Origin: Pochonia chlamydosporia 170
Lineage: Eukaryota; Ascomycota; Sordariomycetes; Hypocreales; Clavicipitaceae
Reading direction: 5' to 3'
NCBI RefSeq assembly: GCF_001653235.2
Contig: NC_035793.1
Location: forward strand, 2,604,001 to 2,668,000
DNA: 64,000 nt
Notes under the pieces: model-generated
Database searches by the model: none
What the model saw: the letters and a program-made list of their open reading frames with translations, nothing else
Told to the model about the DNA's origin: nothing
Position numbers and translations under genes: made by a program
Shown here: positions 45,702 through 57,388 of the stretch, one piece after another
Position numbering within the stretch: the stretch's first letter is position 1
Layout of the letters: each line of letters starts with the position of its first letter

Positions 45702-48700
45702 ATGATTTTCTTTTTATTCTGGTGTGTGGCAAAGGTCTTGTGCCAACAAGGGTGACTTTGGCGAAGCAACCAAGTTATCAGAAGTATAGATGAAACTGTG
45801 CTGCTTAGAAGTATTACATGACCTTGACGCTCGTTCATCATATGCACGCTGTTTTTCTAAATGTGTTGTATTGAATTTTTGGACTCCTGGCTGCATGACT
45901 GTTCATATTGCCAATTGGAGCATTACGCTTCGATGATTGCGTCGGGAACCCCAAGGTGAAAACTCTCCTCCATTAGGGCAACACCCCGGCGAAGCTTCAG
46001 TGGCGACGGATAAACGCAGCTGGAAGCTGGCGACACAACCAGGGATTGCTGGTTCATTATGTGGGTGTGACTAGCTTCGGACTCATTCGCGCCTAGAACC
46101 GTAAATTCGTCACGAGAGTAGCTTTGGCAGGTAAGTGAATGCCGAGGCCATTTATCTCGTTTGTTTTTGGGACTTGGACACACCTTGAACAGAACGGCCG
46201 GCTTTTCTCTGTGTGTAGAATCAACGAGGATGCAGACGCGGAACGTGATTGCATGGGGTATGCAGTCAGGTTTCTACACCGGGGTGATCGCTTGAGTGAA
46301 CCTCCATAGATGGAGTGGGAATAGGATAACGCCAGAAACGAGTCAATCCGATTGTTATCATGAATCGAGGAGGGCTTTAGACATTCGCCATGTGTTCCTT
46401 GGCAGTTTATTAAGATCTGACTTTCCAACAATTTGAAAAGCGTATTGCCAGAACTGAAAGAGCACTCTGAAGACGTGCCGCCCGGAAGTTGCTATATCAA
46501 TGTCAACGAATTTCCTTTTTTCTTCTTCCATGTTTGATCTTTTCTTTCAAATAGTGATTCAGTGGAATAATTCCTCACCAACTGGCCGGCAGAATGCCCA
46601 AGATGACGCCAAATTTTGGCATTTATCACAGGGCGCTCTTTCCGCGTATGAAATCCGTAGCCAACAGCTGCTGTAGGCAACATTTCGCCGTTGGCGATGG
46701 CATTCAGGCTCAGGAAAGATCTCTCAGAGGCTGTTGGCCGACATCGCGAGCAAACTCGATAGCTACAAACACTCCCAGTGCCATGAGCAGCAGATGTTCT
46801 ATGTGATTGTAACGCAATTGACTTCTCGCTGACTGGGTTGGTCGAATGAGCATGGGTGTCTTGTTCTTGCTCCTATGCAATTGCGATCTGTACCTGTATC
46901 GTTCCTGTTAGCCAATGGGATCTGCAGCGTGCACTTAAGAAGCTCTACTCGCCTTTGCTCTTTGTTCCAAAATTTGGGCTAGTTGAATCGGAGTATACTG
47001 ATGAAGTTGTTTTCGAGATATCTCTCTGAGAAAACTCAAATTTTCTTGACGCGCACTGGCACTGCCCTTTCTTGGACCCAACTGTCCCGCTAGACTGGTA
47101 CCCAGAGCATCGAACGTTTCCTTTCACATTAAAAAAACATTAGGTGATGTTGCCTACGCGGCAAAGTTCGTTCCATTGCTGGTGATGGGCGCATACCACT
47201 TCATTCACCAGCGCCTGCTGTTCAATCCTGTCCTCTTGATCTTGTGTGCATGCATACACCCAACCGCATGGACCCGGACAAGCGCAGAGTGAACATAGGG
47301 AGGCAGAGTCGTATAGCCTTGTCATGGCAGTATGAGTACATTGCGGTTGGAAGACGTTCCTTCGAGATGTGTACGGCACGCATCCGCCGGAAATGGAGCG
47401 TGAGTTCATAGTCCAGAAGATGATTAGTTGATAGCTGAAGCAAACACGAGACAGCCAAAGTCCGGAAGTAGATAAAGATCAAGGAACAAGAAATTACTCC
47501 ATAACTCTCTGCCACAGAGGCTAGCTGTGACTGACCTGGACGCGTGAAGTCGACCAGACTTCAACAGTAGGGAAGAGCTTGACTTGTTGACACAGACAGA
47601 TTTGGATGGATTTGTCTCGTGTCAATATGCTTGATGGGCACATGGTAACATTGACTGTTTTGATGGCCAGCTGGCGGTTGGCAGATGGCAGCTGTTCTGT
47701 CTCGTCCTCGACCAACATTGAATGGACCAGACATAATCCAAGCCCCGAAAGCCAACTGCCGTCTCGATGGTAATATATAGATAGAGCCGCCCGCTTACAA
47801 AAGAGGCAAAGGGAGTGACAAAAATCTGGCACCATTCACTCTTGTCTCATCTACGGCCTCTTTCTATCTGTCTTATTTTCTTCGCACCATTTCATGAATA
47901 CTTGGCACGAACTTTGGGCTCTATTGGGGTTGCGACTTGTAATGATTGGCTCACTCCTAGCTGGTTGCTCTGGAGAAACAGCCTCGGGAGACCGGACCCA
48001 TAGCTTGTTCCGGGGTCGGGGTTCACAACCAATGGCGCGTCACCTCACAAATACCCGACCCACCCACATTTATTCTTGCAGAATCGGCCAGCTTGCTCGT
48101 CTTGGCCTCGATGCATTGCTGTCGATGACGGGGAACAAGATGTGAAAGAAGTGAGTGCGCTCTAGAATAGCAGGTTTTGTGCCATTGGAGTCGAAACATG
48201 GAATGGTTGAATAGGACACAAGAAACCCAGCGTCGGTCGGAATTCAATGCAAGCAATCAACTGTCATAAACACCAATAAGTTGACAACAGTTTCATCGTC
48301 GGACGATTGGACAGAACACAATCAACGACGTCCCTCTGTCTTTCTGTCTTTTGCTCTCTCTCCTTCTCCCTCGGGCAGACACACATGTACCACTTGCACT
48401 TTCACTCAGCACACGGGACGTTGTGCTCGGTAGACCAGTCAGCCAATATCACTCTCTACCCAAGGTACTTACCTACGTAAATAAAGTACTCATGGCCTGA
48501 TGTCTTGCTTGTTGAAGTGGTGTCTGAAATACTTGATTTGAGCTTTGCTGAGTGACGCCGCCCAAAATAGACCCACATCTGGAGGAGCAACAGCTTGGAA
48601 ATTGGAAGCGCACTAGCTGCGCTACCTAGAGCACCTGCGGGTACCTTTATAGGTCAGGAACGTGCCAAGGTACTTCTTCGGGTCTGTCCTGTCTGGTCCC

Positions 48701-49019
48701 TCTGTCCCTTGGCTGGCGTGTTTTGTCCCGAGGTGTAAACAAATCAATTGGCCAACCCTCCTCAGACAGCCTCAACGGCTCCCACCCCCCTCTCCTCTGT
48801 GATTCTTTCTTTGGGTGCGACCTCGATTCATCCTGTTTCATCTTCGGATCGTTTATCCTTCACCCGTTCACATTTTGGATCACCAGCATTCCTCACGTCG
48901 CCTCACCCGAAGGACCCTTACTTTCCCACCTTCTTGCCTGAGCCGCCGCCTCGGTCCCATCGTCGTAAGGTGCATCGAACACAAGGCCACATCTTGTCAT
49001 CGCTCTCGCGGAAGACATC
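45702..49019. other. Long intergenic region without a supported gene
   Basis: 3.3 kb. Open frames exist at 45923-46431 (-) and 46594-46806 (+) but show no domain and have poor continuity. Contains ACCAGAC at 47553 and near 47729, the latter directly preceded by CAACATTGAATGG. CT-rich sequence at about 48780-48960 looks like the leader of the Mpv17-family gene. Confidence 0.6.
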
Positions 49020-50057
49020 ATGTCAGTCAAGTTTGAACGGGATACCTTGCGGCAGACAACGCAGAATGCCGCTTCCAACGCACTGCCCCAGGGCCAGATT
49101 CCTGGCACCAGCGGCAAGCATCCTCTTGCTGAGAAGGTCGGCACGGCTCTAACGGGAGGCATACAGAATGCTGGTACTAAAGGCTATCTCGCTGTACGTG
49201 GTTTCAAGCTCCCTACATCTTGTGTGGAGGTCAATTGTCGCCTGAGTTGCAAAGCTGACCAAGTATTTTACTTCCTTCTGCGAAATATAGGCCTACATTA
49301 AGCAGCTCGAGTCGAATCCCCTCCGAACAAAGATGCTTACCGCTGGTTCTCTCGCTGGTGCCCAAGAGTTGATTGCCTCATGGCTCGCCAAGGACCGCAA
49401 CAAGCATGGCCACTACTTCACCTCTCGTGTCCCCAAGATGGCAGCGTACGGCGCTCTTGTTAGCGCGCCTCTTGGCCATTTCCTCATTTGGCTCCTTCAA
49501 AAGGTCTTCCGTGGCCGAACCAGCCTAAAGGCCAAGATAATGCAAATTGTTGTCAGCAACCTGATTGTATGTACTCTCTCGGATACTTCTCCTCCTATCA
49601 CAGGCTGGTCGGGCACCTACCTGTCTCCCTCTTAAACAAATGAGCATTCTCTCCAGCCCTGTTAAATTGCACTGCTAACATCGTTGGGTCTGTTCCCCGT
49701 TTTCAGATTGCGCCTATTCAAAACAGCGTTTACTTGGTCGCCATGGCTCTGATCGCTGGCGCCCGCACCTATCACCAAGTTCGCGCAACGGTCAAGGTCG
49801 GCTTCTGGAGAGTCATGCGCGTCTCTTGGATCACATCCCCCATCTGCCTTGCCTTTGCTCAGAAGTTCTTGCCCGATCAGCTTTGGGTGCCATTCTTCAA
49901 TATTGTCTCCTTCATCATTGGGACCTACATCAACACCGTGACCAAGAAGAAGCGTCTTGCTGCTCTTCGCAAGAAGCACTTCGGTGATGGTCGACCTAGT
50001 GCGAGCATGGGCCGCCCCGACGACTACCCTCCTATGGGCCCCAACCCTCCTTACTAG
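49020..50057 (+). CDS. Mpv17/PMP22-family membrane protein
   Basis: Exons 49020..49193, 49291..49566 and 49707..50057 give 266 aa. After a hydrophilic N-terminus of about 60 residues (MSVKFERDTLRQTTQNAASN) comes the family core: YIKQLESNPLRTKMLTAGSL, MAAYGALVSAPLGHFLIWLL, an RVMRVSWITSPICLAFAQKF block and FNIVSFIIGTYINTV. There are four predicted membrane spans and a short tail (PDDYPPMGPNPPY). Relatives sit in peroxisomal, mitochondrial or vacuolar membranes and probably form channels. In Neurospora a PMP22-family protein (WSC) sorts Woronin bodies; this protein could belong to that branch, but the sequence alone does not decide. Both introns are phase 0. Confidence 0.88.
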
Positions 50058-50836
50058 ACCTGGGGCATAGAGCACGACCCGCGATATGGCGATGTTTGGA
50101 GTAGACTTGAGATGGATGCACATATTGATATGTGAAAAGTGAGGGAAGACAGCTGCCACACGTACAGGGAGACATGCGAGAGGACAAAGAATCTGATTAG
50201 AAGGGCCTTACCGGAGTGGAGACTTTTACTTGCCTTGGTTGCATCACAACTCATCCGGGGAACCATTTATGATTTCGCGGAATCTGGGATGCACCTTACG
50301 GACGATATCTTATATGAGAATGGTGGAGAACGGATAGATAATGAATCCTTGGGCATGCGATGTTTGTACACAAATTTGGTTCTGCTGTTGTGTTTTTGGA
50401 TGGATTTTCTTTTTGGGGGCTTGGATTTGGTTACTGTACTCGTTTCTATGTTTATATCTTGTCGTTTTGACGTAGATAGGTCTATGGAGAAGTGGTCGTA
50501 CATTATACGTATTTCGGGACCCCCCGCCGTGCTCATTGTCGAACTGAGACGCGTCTTTGGCCATCCCCTACCTAAACCACGCACACAGAGGGAGACTCCT
50601 GCAGTGATGTTTTGCACCTCACTGGATAGTAGATCTCGACTTCTTCACACGGGCTGCCGGTCATGCAGATCTGTTATGGTGCTTCTTATGCTGCAGCCTG
50701 TCCAAAGAATCGCATTCTGCAGCTTGAACCGCAGCATCGTCAACGTGTGAAGAAGTCAGCCAAAAAGCCTCCTGTGCAGCCCCAAACAAGCCATTTGTTT
50801 GATTGAAATCGTCCACATGTTCCTTGCTACAGCAAC
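50058..50836. other. Convergent intergenic region
   Basis: 779 bases between converging stops. An open frame of 203 codons (50139-50750, +, non-ATG start) crosses it but shows no recognisable domain; I treat it as chance. Confidence 0.6.
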
Positions 50837-51637
50837 TCAGTCGGCCGCGAGTGGGATCGCGTCATCCGTATTGACCATGAATGTTGGGCTCCAATACTCC
50901 CACTCACCCCCAGTCTGCTTGTCAACCCACAGCATGCCTTCAGCGACCAGATCGTCAATGACAGTACGACATCGTGCTTGTTCCCAGCCCAGGTTGTCCC
51001 GAAGCATGCTGATACTCACGCAACCCAAAACTTGAGCAGCTTCGACAGCGGCAACTTGGTCATTGCTCAGCTCCCTGGGAACGCTCCGAATGTACTCCTT
51101 TCGTCCAACACGGACAATGCCGTAGCTTCCACCTAGAGGCTTCAAAGTCTCAACAGCACGCCGAACATCATCTTCAGAAATGTCACCGCTGTCGCTAGAG
51201 ACATCCGCCCGGCTTTGTGACAGCCGCTCTCGCACCTCACGCAGGCCGATGAGTCCCCCGTTTTCACCTCTTGTCGCGCTGCACACCTCCACAATGCGAA
51301 CAGCCAGCTCGAAATAGAAATCGTTGACGGATTTCCCTAATAGCTGTGCCCAAATGGAACCGCCCGAGCTGCCACCGCCACTACTGTTGCTGCTGGCGAG
51401 GGGATCTACACCAATGGCGCTGCACATGCGCGCAAACTGGGCTCGGAACGATGGATCTGAGCGAATATCCTTGGCATGCGTCTGTGAAAACTGCTGGAGA
51501 AGAGATCGAAATACAGCCAGCTGCGTCTCAAGAGCTTGTGCGTTGTTCGCTCTCAGAGATGAACCGTGTGACGCATAATGTGCTGACGTTAATCTTGACC
51601 TGTCAAAAGCGCCAATACCAACGCCCTTTCGTGACAT
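50837..51637 (-). CDS. vps22: ESCRT-II subunit Vps22/Snf8
   Basis: Core of the ESCRT-II complex, which sorts ubiquitinated cargo into multivesicular endosomes. Intronless, 266 aa from the Met at 51637. Conserved opening MSRKGVGIGAFDRSRLTSAH, followed by an N-terminal helical hairpin (LAVFRSLLQQFSQTHAKDI). Two winged-helix domains follow: DFYFELAVRIVEVCSATRGE and LREVRERL in the first, then VAAVEAAQVLGCVSISML, LGWEQARCRTVIDDLVAEGM and WEYWSPTF in the second. A Ser/Gly-rich insertion (SSNSSGGGSSGGS, about residue 83-95) is a small local expansion. An in-frame Met 15 codons further upstream exists, but the family starts at MSRKGVG. Confidence 0.95.
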   Translation of the reverse strand: MSRKGVGIGAFDRSRLTSAHYASHGSSLRANNAQALETQLAVFRSLLQQFSQTHAKDIRSDPSFRAQFARMCSAIGVDPLASSNSSGGGSSGGSIWAQLLGKSVNDFYFELAVRIVEVCSATRGENGGLIGLREVRERLSQSRADVSSDSGDISEDDVRRAVETLKPLGGSYGIVRVGRKEYIRSVPRELSNDQVAAVEAAQVLGCVSISMLRDNLGWEQARCRTVIDDLVAEGMLWVDKQTGGEWEYWSPTFMVNTDDAIPLAAD

Positions 51638-52290
51638 TCTAATAACGTCGTAAATAGTCGCAGTGTAAGTTTGCCTTGACACAGTTTCGGTATATTGATC
51701 GGATCTTGGCTTTTCTATACAGTATTTGGGAAGGGAGGTGTATTGGGATGAGGAGTGTGGTCAAAGCAAGCGAAGACAGAGTGACACCGATGATGTGACT
51801 TGACACTCAAACACCATGTGGTGGGGCAAGGCATGGTTGGCACCCAGAGGCTTGACCAACATCTCATCAACCATTCTATGAACAACCAGACTACTCTGAG
51901 CATTAGCGCTGTGGTCTTGGGCGCGATAAATTAGACACTCCTCTGTTTTAACCACTAGTATGGCAACTATTTAAATGCATGAAAAGTGGCGGTGATCTCT
52001 TAAGTACTTGTCTAGATATGTACATGTTGCCGTTGAAACGCTAGGTGCCAGTCCGATGCACCGACTGTTCATCTCCTCGTTGTCCCAGTCCATGTGTCGA
52101 CTTGGCTAAGTGACTGCCTCTTGTCTACCATCTGCAGGTATAGTCTATTCCGGCGTCGTCAAAATTCATAGCCCAAAATTCAAAGCATGTCCTCCGAATT
52201 CATTTAGCCCACTCCATGGAGATTCCTCCTCCAGTCTGTCGCCATACCATAAATGCCTATTCATGTGTGATTTGGTATACTCTCCGGCTC
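51638..52290. other. Intergenic region
   Basis: 653 bases between VPS22 and the Hsp40 gene 3' end (same strand). VPS22 promoter plus Hsp40 3' UTR; no other feature. Confidence 0.6.
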
Positions 52291-53724
52291 CTACTGCGTC
52301 TGGCATTGAGCTTGACCTTCGTCTACATCTTCATCTTCCCACTCACTTGCGAACCGAGGATCTCCGGAGTTTTCGCCCATCTGTCGTCCGTGTCAGCGGT
52401 GTCTCCAAAAAAGTAACAATGACGAGCCAGAAAATGCCATACCTTTTCAATGTCGGCCCCATCTTCATACTCAAGTTCATCAACAACCTCAGCCTCGATC
52501 GGCGCTGGCGGTGGTGGTAGCATTTTTTGCAGAGCTTCGTAAGAAGCATTGCCGTCGAGCCAGCCGTCATCAGGGAATTCCACGGTTACGAGAAGATAAA
52601 GATCGCCCTTTACGTCGCCACGCTTCATGGGCATGCCTTCACCGGGAATCTTTAGGCAATCACCTGGCCGCAGAATTTTGCCTCGCGGCCGTTCAAGATG
52701 GATTCCTCGGCCGTCAAGGTGCTTGAGCACAACTCGAGAGAAACCCGTCAAGGCTTCTGCCAAAGTAACCGTTAGCTCGGCCGATAGGTCGTTACCCAAT
52801 CGTGAGAAGGTGTCGTGGTGTTCCTCTACTAGAGTAAACACAATATCGCCAGGTATTTGGTCGGGGTATTGGTCTGCTTCGCCCTCCAGAACAATTCTCT
52901 CGCCTTGCATTGAACCTCGTGGAATGTATATCTCCAAAACCTTCTTTTCTTGCGTCGTTCTCTTGCCCTTGCACTTTTTGCATCGATCCTTCTCTTTGTA
53001 TACCTGACCAGCTCCTTGGCAATGGTCACACAGAACTGTTTCCCTTCTCATCATGCCGGGACCAATTTGTCGAATTGCTTCAACCATGCCATTGCCCTTG
53101 CAGCGCTCGCAAGTGCTTGACTTGGCCTTTTCTTTACCCCCAGACCCCTTGCACTGGCCACAAACAACCTGCTTATTAGCTGCGAATTTCACAGTCTTGC
53201 CTTTGTAGAGTTCTTCGAGCGTAACTTTGTATTCTTGCTCTTCGTCGGGTCCTCTGCGTGGCCGCTTCGGGCCTCCGGGGCCACCAGGGCCACCCATATT
53301 GAAGCCAAACATTTGTGAAAGAATGTCGTTGAGGTCTACTTCCGGTCCGCCTGGGCCACCTCCACGGGACGGATCAAAGGCTGCCATGCCGTGGGCATCG
53401 TAAAGGTGTCGCTTCTGCTCGTCACTGAGAATTTCGTATGCCTGTGTAATTTCTTTGAACTTGATTTCTGATTCCTCACGTTGCTCTAGCGGAACTTTGT
53501 CGGGATGGTATTTAAGGGCGGCCTATATATATGTTACTATCAGATAGCAAATGCTTTAAAGGGAGTAGTTGCTTGCCATACCTGGCGATACGCCTTCTTT
53601 ATTTGGGCTTCAGTCGCATCTTTATCGATCGAGAGAAGGCCTGGGATGGTTGTTAGAGCCTAGGTTGGCTGTATGAAAGCATGAGTATCCGGGTACCGTA
53701 AAGATCAATCTCCTCTTCAGCCAT
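52291..53724 (-). CDS. Class A (type I) Hsp40/DnaJ co-chaperone with C-terminal CAAX box, Xdj1/Ydj1 family
   Basis: J-protein that stimulates Hsp70 and binds unfolded clients; prenylated members sit on the ER or outer mitochondrial face. Exons 53724..53697, 53640..53582, 53522..52443 and 52380..52291 give 418 aa, the usual length. The J domain ([20 protein letters not shown]) contains the HPD motif in [10 protein letters not shown] Gly-rich linker follows, then four CxxCxGxG-type zinc motifs ([32 protein letters not shown]) and the client-binding beta domains. The last exon encodes [18 protein letters not shown] and ends CQTQ, a farnesylation box typical of the family. The 62-nt final intron has no in-frame stop, so retention gives a longer tail without CAAX. 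N-terminal style favours Xdj1 over Ydj1. Divergent from the glutamyl-tRNA synthetase gene. Confidence 0.93.
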
Positions 53725-54607
53725 GGCTCCAGACATTTTCGGAGCGGATTATGACTTGGTTGCTGGTGACAGAATAAGCCTGCTGGCCAGAGAAACAATT
53801 TTGATGTGGACCAGGCAGGCAGTTCAGAAAATCTTTTGGGAAGGCGCGGGGTCATACCGGGCTAACCAGCCGCCTGGGCTGATAAGCTAGCCATATAATG
53901 GGGTCTGGTCTGGTGCTGCGCATGCGACTTTCCCATTTACTGCATGCAATTGGTACTCCGGGTTTGAAATTTTAGGTCAAGACGCCGAAGGCATTGAGCG
54001 CATCGGCCCGATGTAGCTGTTTGCTAAAGTATGGGTTTGAGGCAGCGGATATATATGCTGGGTCGGTTGCTAACTGCACAAAGCAACTCTCGCTATTGTT
54101 GATGATGTCAATGCGCACAATACCTAATCTTGGGCCATCTGGAGGGCCTGCTTTGCATGACAAACTATAGGTACCTACGGAGTACATAGGTGGGTAGTTG
54201 CCATTCGTCAAACAGAGGCCCGTGATATTCCAACTTTGAGTACAACAGACAGACCCAAGTCCTCTGTGGCACGACAGAGTTATTGACATCTAGATTCCAA
54301 AGTCTAAGTTCAGTTGGTGCCAGCTGTTCTACAGAGTACGTACTCCGTACTTTCCTGGTACCTGGCACAGGCACCTGAGATGGACATCCGGAATCTTATC
54401 GCGATAACGCCACTGGTCCACCTTCATCTTGAACGTTGAGCTATTCCCTCTACCGGACCTCAAGAGTAGTGTACCGCCACATGTGGCGCAGGCGCATTGA
54501 GTAAATCAGCTTCAAAATGTCTTCAGTTGACCACCTCACCAAGTCAACATCCAGAGAGCACAAGGGTTGTGTCTCGCTCTCTCGGACCATCCATCCACTC
54601 ATAGATA
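53725..54607. promoter_or_regulatory. Shared divergent promoter, Hsp40 / mitochondrial GluRS
   Basis: 883 bases between divergent starts. Holds a GTCTGGTCTGGT pair near 53897 and two TACGGAGTA words in opposite orientation at 54176 and 54341, inside TACC/GGTA-rich sequence. No heat-shock element was confirmed by eye. Confidence 0.55.
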
Positions 54608-56769
54608 ATGTCTCTATCTATGAGAACGTTACGAGTGAAAACATCACTCGCTGGTTCAAGATGTAGCCCGTCGACCCTACGACTGTCCATTTGCATCAAC
54701 CAATTCAACCTGGAACGCACAACACCACCCCTGACAAAGCGCAATTTTAGCCAAACAACTCATGCGGATTTGGAAGAAAATGATGCCGGCGATGTGAGGG
54801 TACAGTCCAGAAATTCAGGAACATTCAATCCTGCATCTGGGTTGAATGCCCTGAGGAGTAGAAACAAGCTACTGAAAGAAACTTCCAAGACGGCTGGCCA
54901 AAAGTCTCATCGCACCATTCTGGGCCAAAGTCCTGACATACCAATTCGGGCCCGGTTCGCACCATCTCCGACGGGGTATCTGCACCTGGGATCCCTTAGA
55001 ACGGCTTTATTTAATAGTCTAGCTGCGAAGGCGTCAAATGGCGGTGCCTTTATTTTGCGTGTTGAAGACACAGACCAGGTAGGTATATTGTTAATTCGTG
55101 ACAAATTTCCAGCTGGATTGCAGGACTCACATTTATTCCAGAGTCGCTTAGTCCACGATGCAGAAGAACGGTTGATTAGAGATCTCAAGTGGGCAGGGCT
55201 ATCATGGGATGAAGGCCCGGATTGCGGCGGCAAGTATGGGCCATATAAGCAGGTGAGAGAATATTACCATACGGAAGTACGTCGCCAAATGCGTCAAAAT
55301 CTAACCATCAAAAATTAAGTCTGAAAGGCTATCCATTTACAAGGACCATGCCCAAACCTTGCTTGACCGTGGACATGCCTACCGCTGCTTCTGTAGCGCT
55401 GAACAGCTAGAGTTGCAAAAACGACAATCGCACAAAGCTGGAGAGCACACTGGTTATCCTGGAACATGCCGCTCCATTGACCCCTCCGAGTCCAACAGAC
55501 GAGCTCATGACGGAGAATCCCACGTGGTGCGTCTGAAAGGCGATGCTTTCGGCAAGCCCAAGTTCCGTGACGCCATCTACGGCATGTTTCAGAAAAAGGA
55601 TGCAGAAGAAGACTTTGTGCTATTGAAATCCGACGGCTTTCCAACTTACCACCTTGCAAATGTCATTGATGATCATTTGATGGAAATAACGCACGTCATT
55701 CGGGGAGAAGTGAGTACTTTCTTCGAACTCTGTTCACAGCATGTCCAAAAAGATATCTAATCACCCCATAGGAATGGTTGATATCAACACCGAAGCACCT
55801 GGCGCTCTATCAGGCGTTTGGTTGGCAGCCTCCCACTTTCGCTCATCTCGGTCTTCTCGTCAACGTAGACGGCAGCAAACTGAGCAAGCGCAATGACAGT
55901 GTGAACCTAGCTACATATCAGGACAAAGGCGTTTTTCCAATGGCGTTGTTGTCGTGGCTGGCTAACTTGGGCTCCTCATTTAAATCTAACACAAGGCCGC
56001 CTCGAACAATCTCGGATATCGCCGATGCAGTATGATAATTGTCATTTTCTTGTGCTAATCGTACGCTAACTGGAATAAACAGCTGACTTTCAAATTTACT
56101 CGTGGTGGCATAAAGCTGAACCTTGAGAAGCTGGACTACTTCGACGGCAAATATCGTGATGCGATATTGTGGGACCCTAAACCCGAGCTCTCAGAAAATG
56201 AATCCGCCCTCATTAACAGCTATGTCACTACACCCATGCTGCAGGAGATCGAGTCTGCTGCAAAAGGAGAAAAGTCTTCAGAATTGCTCCCAGAGTCTTG
56301 GCGTGGAAAATTAAATCTCGTGCCTGCCCTGGCTAACGAGGAGACTAAGGCTACGTATGTTCACAACATAATTGCAACAAAACGAGGAGACTTCCTGTCA
56401 GCCAAAGCTCTTATACAGCAACATCCGTATCTACTCTGGAGAGTTCCAGAGACCGTGTATAAACAGTCTCTCGCGTCATATAATCCGGATGGACGGGTCC
56501 TCTTGGCTCTCGGCGCGGCCATTGAAGACGAAAAACTGTGGCATGCACAGGGAAACGAAGTGATGGATGCTATTTGGACAAGCCTCCAGGATCATGGCAT
56601 TGATAAACTCGTCGTGTATGACACCCTGCGGCTGGTCGGTGCCGGGTGCCACGACGTTGTCTCCCAGAGCAGCTCCCGAATGTTCATGCTCTTAGGGAGA
56701 GAAGAGTGGCGATTCAGACTCGGCCGTGTCAAGAGTATTATGAACACGGTCTCTTCACAGGTGGTCTAG
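54608..56769 (+). CDS. mse1: Mitochondrial glutamyl-tRNA synthetase (class I)
   Basis: Charges mitochondrial tRNA-Glu. Exons 54608..55078, 55142..55252, 55320..55709, 55772..56029 and 56083..56769 give 638 aa; all four introns are phase 0 and 53-67 nt. A Ser/Arg/Thr-rich N-terminus of about 110 residues contains the mitochondrial presequence. The class I HIGH signature appears as [20 protein letters not shown], followed by [10 protein letters not shown]. Further blocks are [49 protein letters not shown] and [18 protein letters not shown]. The KMSKS equivalent is GSKLSKRN. The anticodon-binding helical domain fills the C-terminal third. The size and presequence distinguish it from the cytosolic enzyme. 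Confidence 0.95.
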
Positions 56770-57388
56770 TTGGACGGTGTCAAGAATGCCGTTGTAAAAT
56801 ATAGTGTTGATATGAACCTTTTTGGACCAATTGTAAGATACGATGGGATGTCTATATATCACATTTGTATAGCATAGCGGGTATTTTTTGCAAATTTATA
56901 GTAATAATGCGCTCTATTGTTCGGATCAACAATCCAAGTTATGCACCGCAACTTGTAGGCTAGGAACTTGCCCTGCTGAGAGCAGGGACGTAAATGTTTT
57001 AATTCAAGCAAGAACCGACGGGCCGATGGGAAAAGAAATGGCGATGGCAGAACCTCCTCCCCCATCCCGCACGCATGTCCAAATTTTGGTTTCTAGCGAC
57101 GACCTGCACACCTGAGGACATAGGGTGTAGCACAGCGCATGGGAACAGGTTTATTTCACCACAATAGCATTGCATGAGATGGAGGTAGGTAAGTTACGTT
57201 TAACAGTTTAAAGAAGTCACCTAGAAGCCATGGGACACACCGAAGCACCCTAATTCTCTACAAAGTCAAGTGTTCACATTTGCGAATGAAAAGCTATTGT
57301 AGAAGTAGTTCAGACCATTAATTCGTGATTATGCTGATAATGCGTTCGGTCCACTGAGTATGCTTCATTAAAATTCCGGGGTATAGTT
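56770..57388. other. Convergent intergenic region
   Basis: 619 bases between converging genes; AT-rich 3' flank with no supported feature. Confidence 0.6.

Noticed and set aside
45923..46431. Two short minus-strand ORFs that might be exons of one gene
   Set aside because: No splice pair joined them into a recognisable protein and neither shows a known motif.
50139..50750. 203-codon ORF (+) after the Mpv17-family gene
   Set aside because: Starts at GTG, has no recognisable domain, and covers the convergent 3' flanks of two genes; probably chance.
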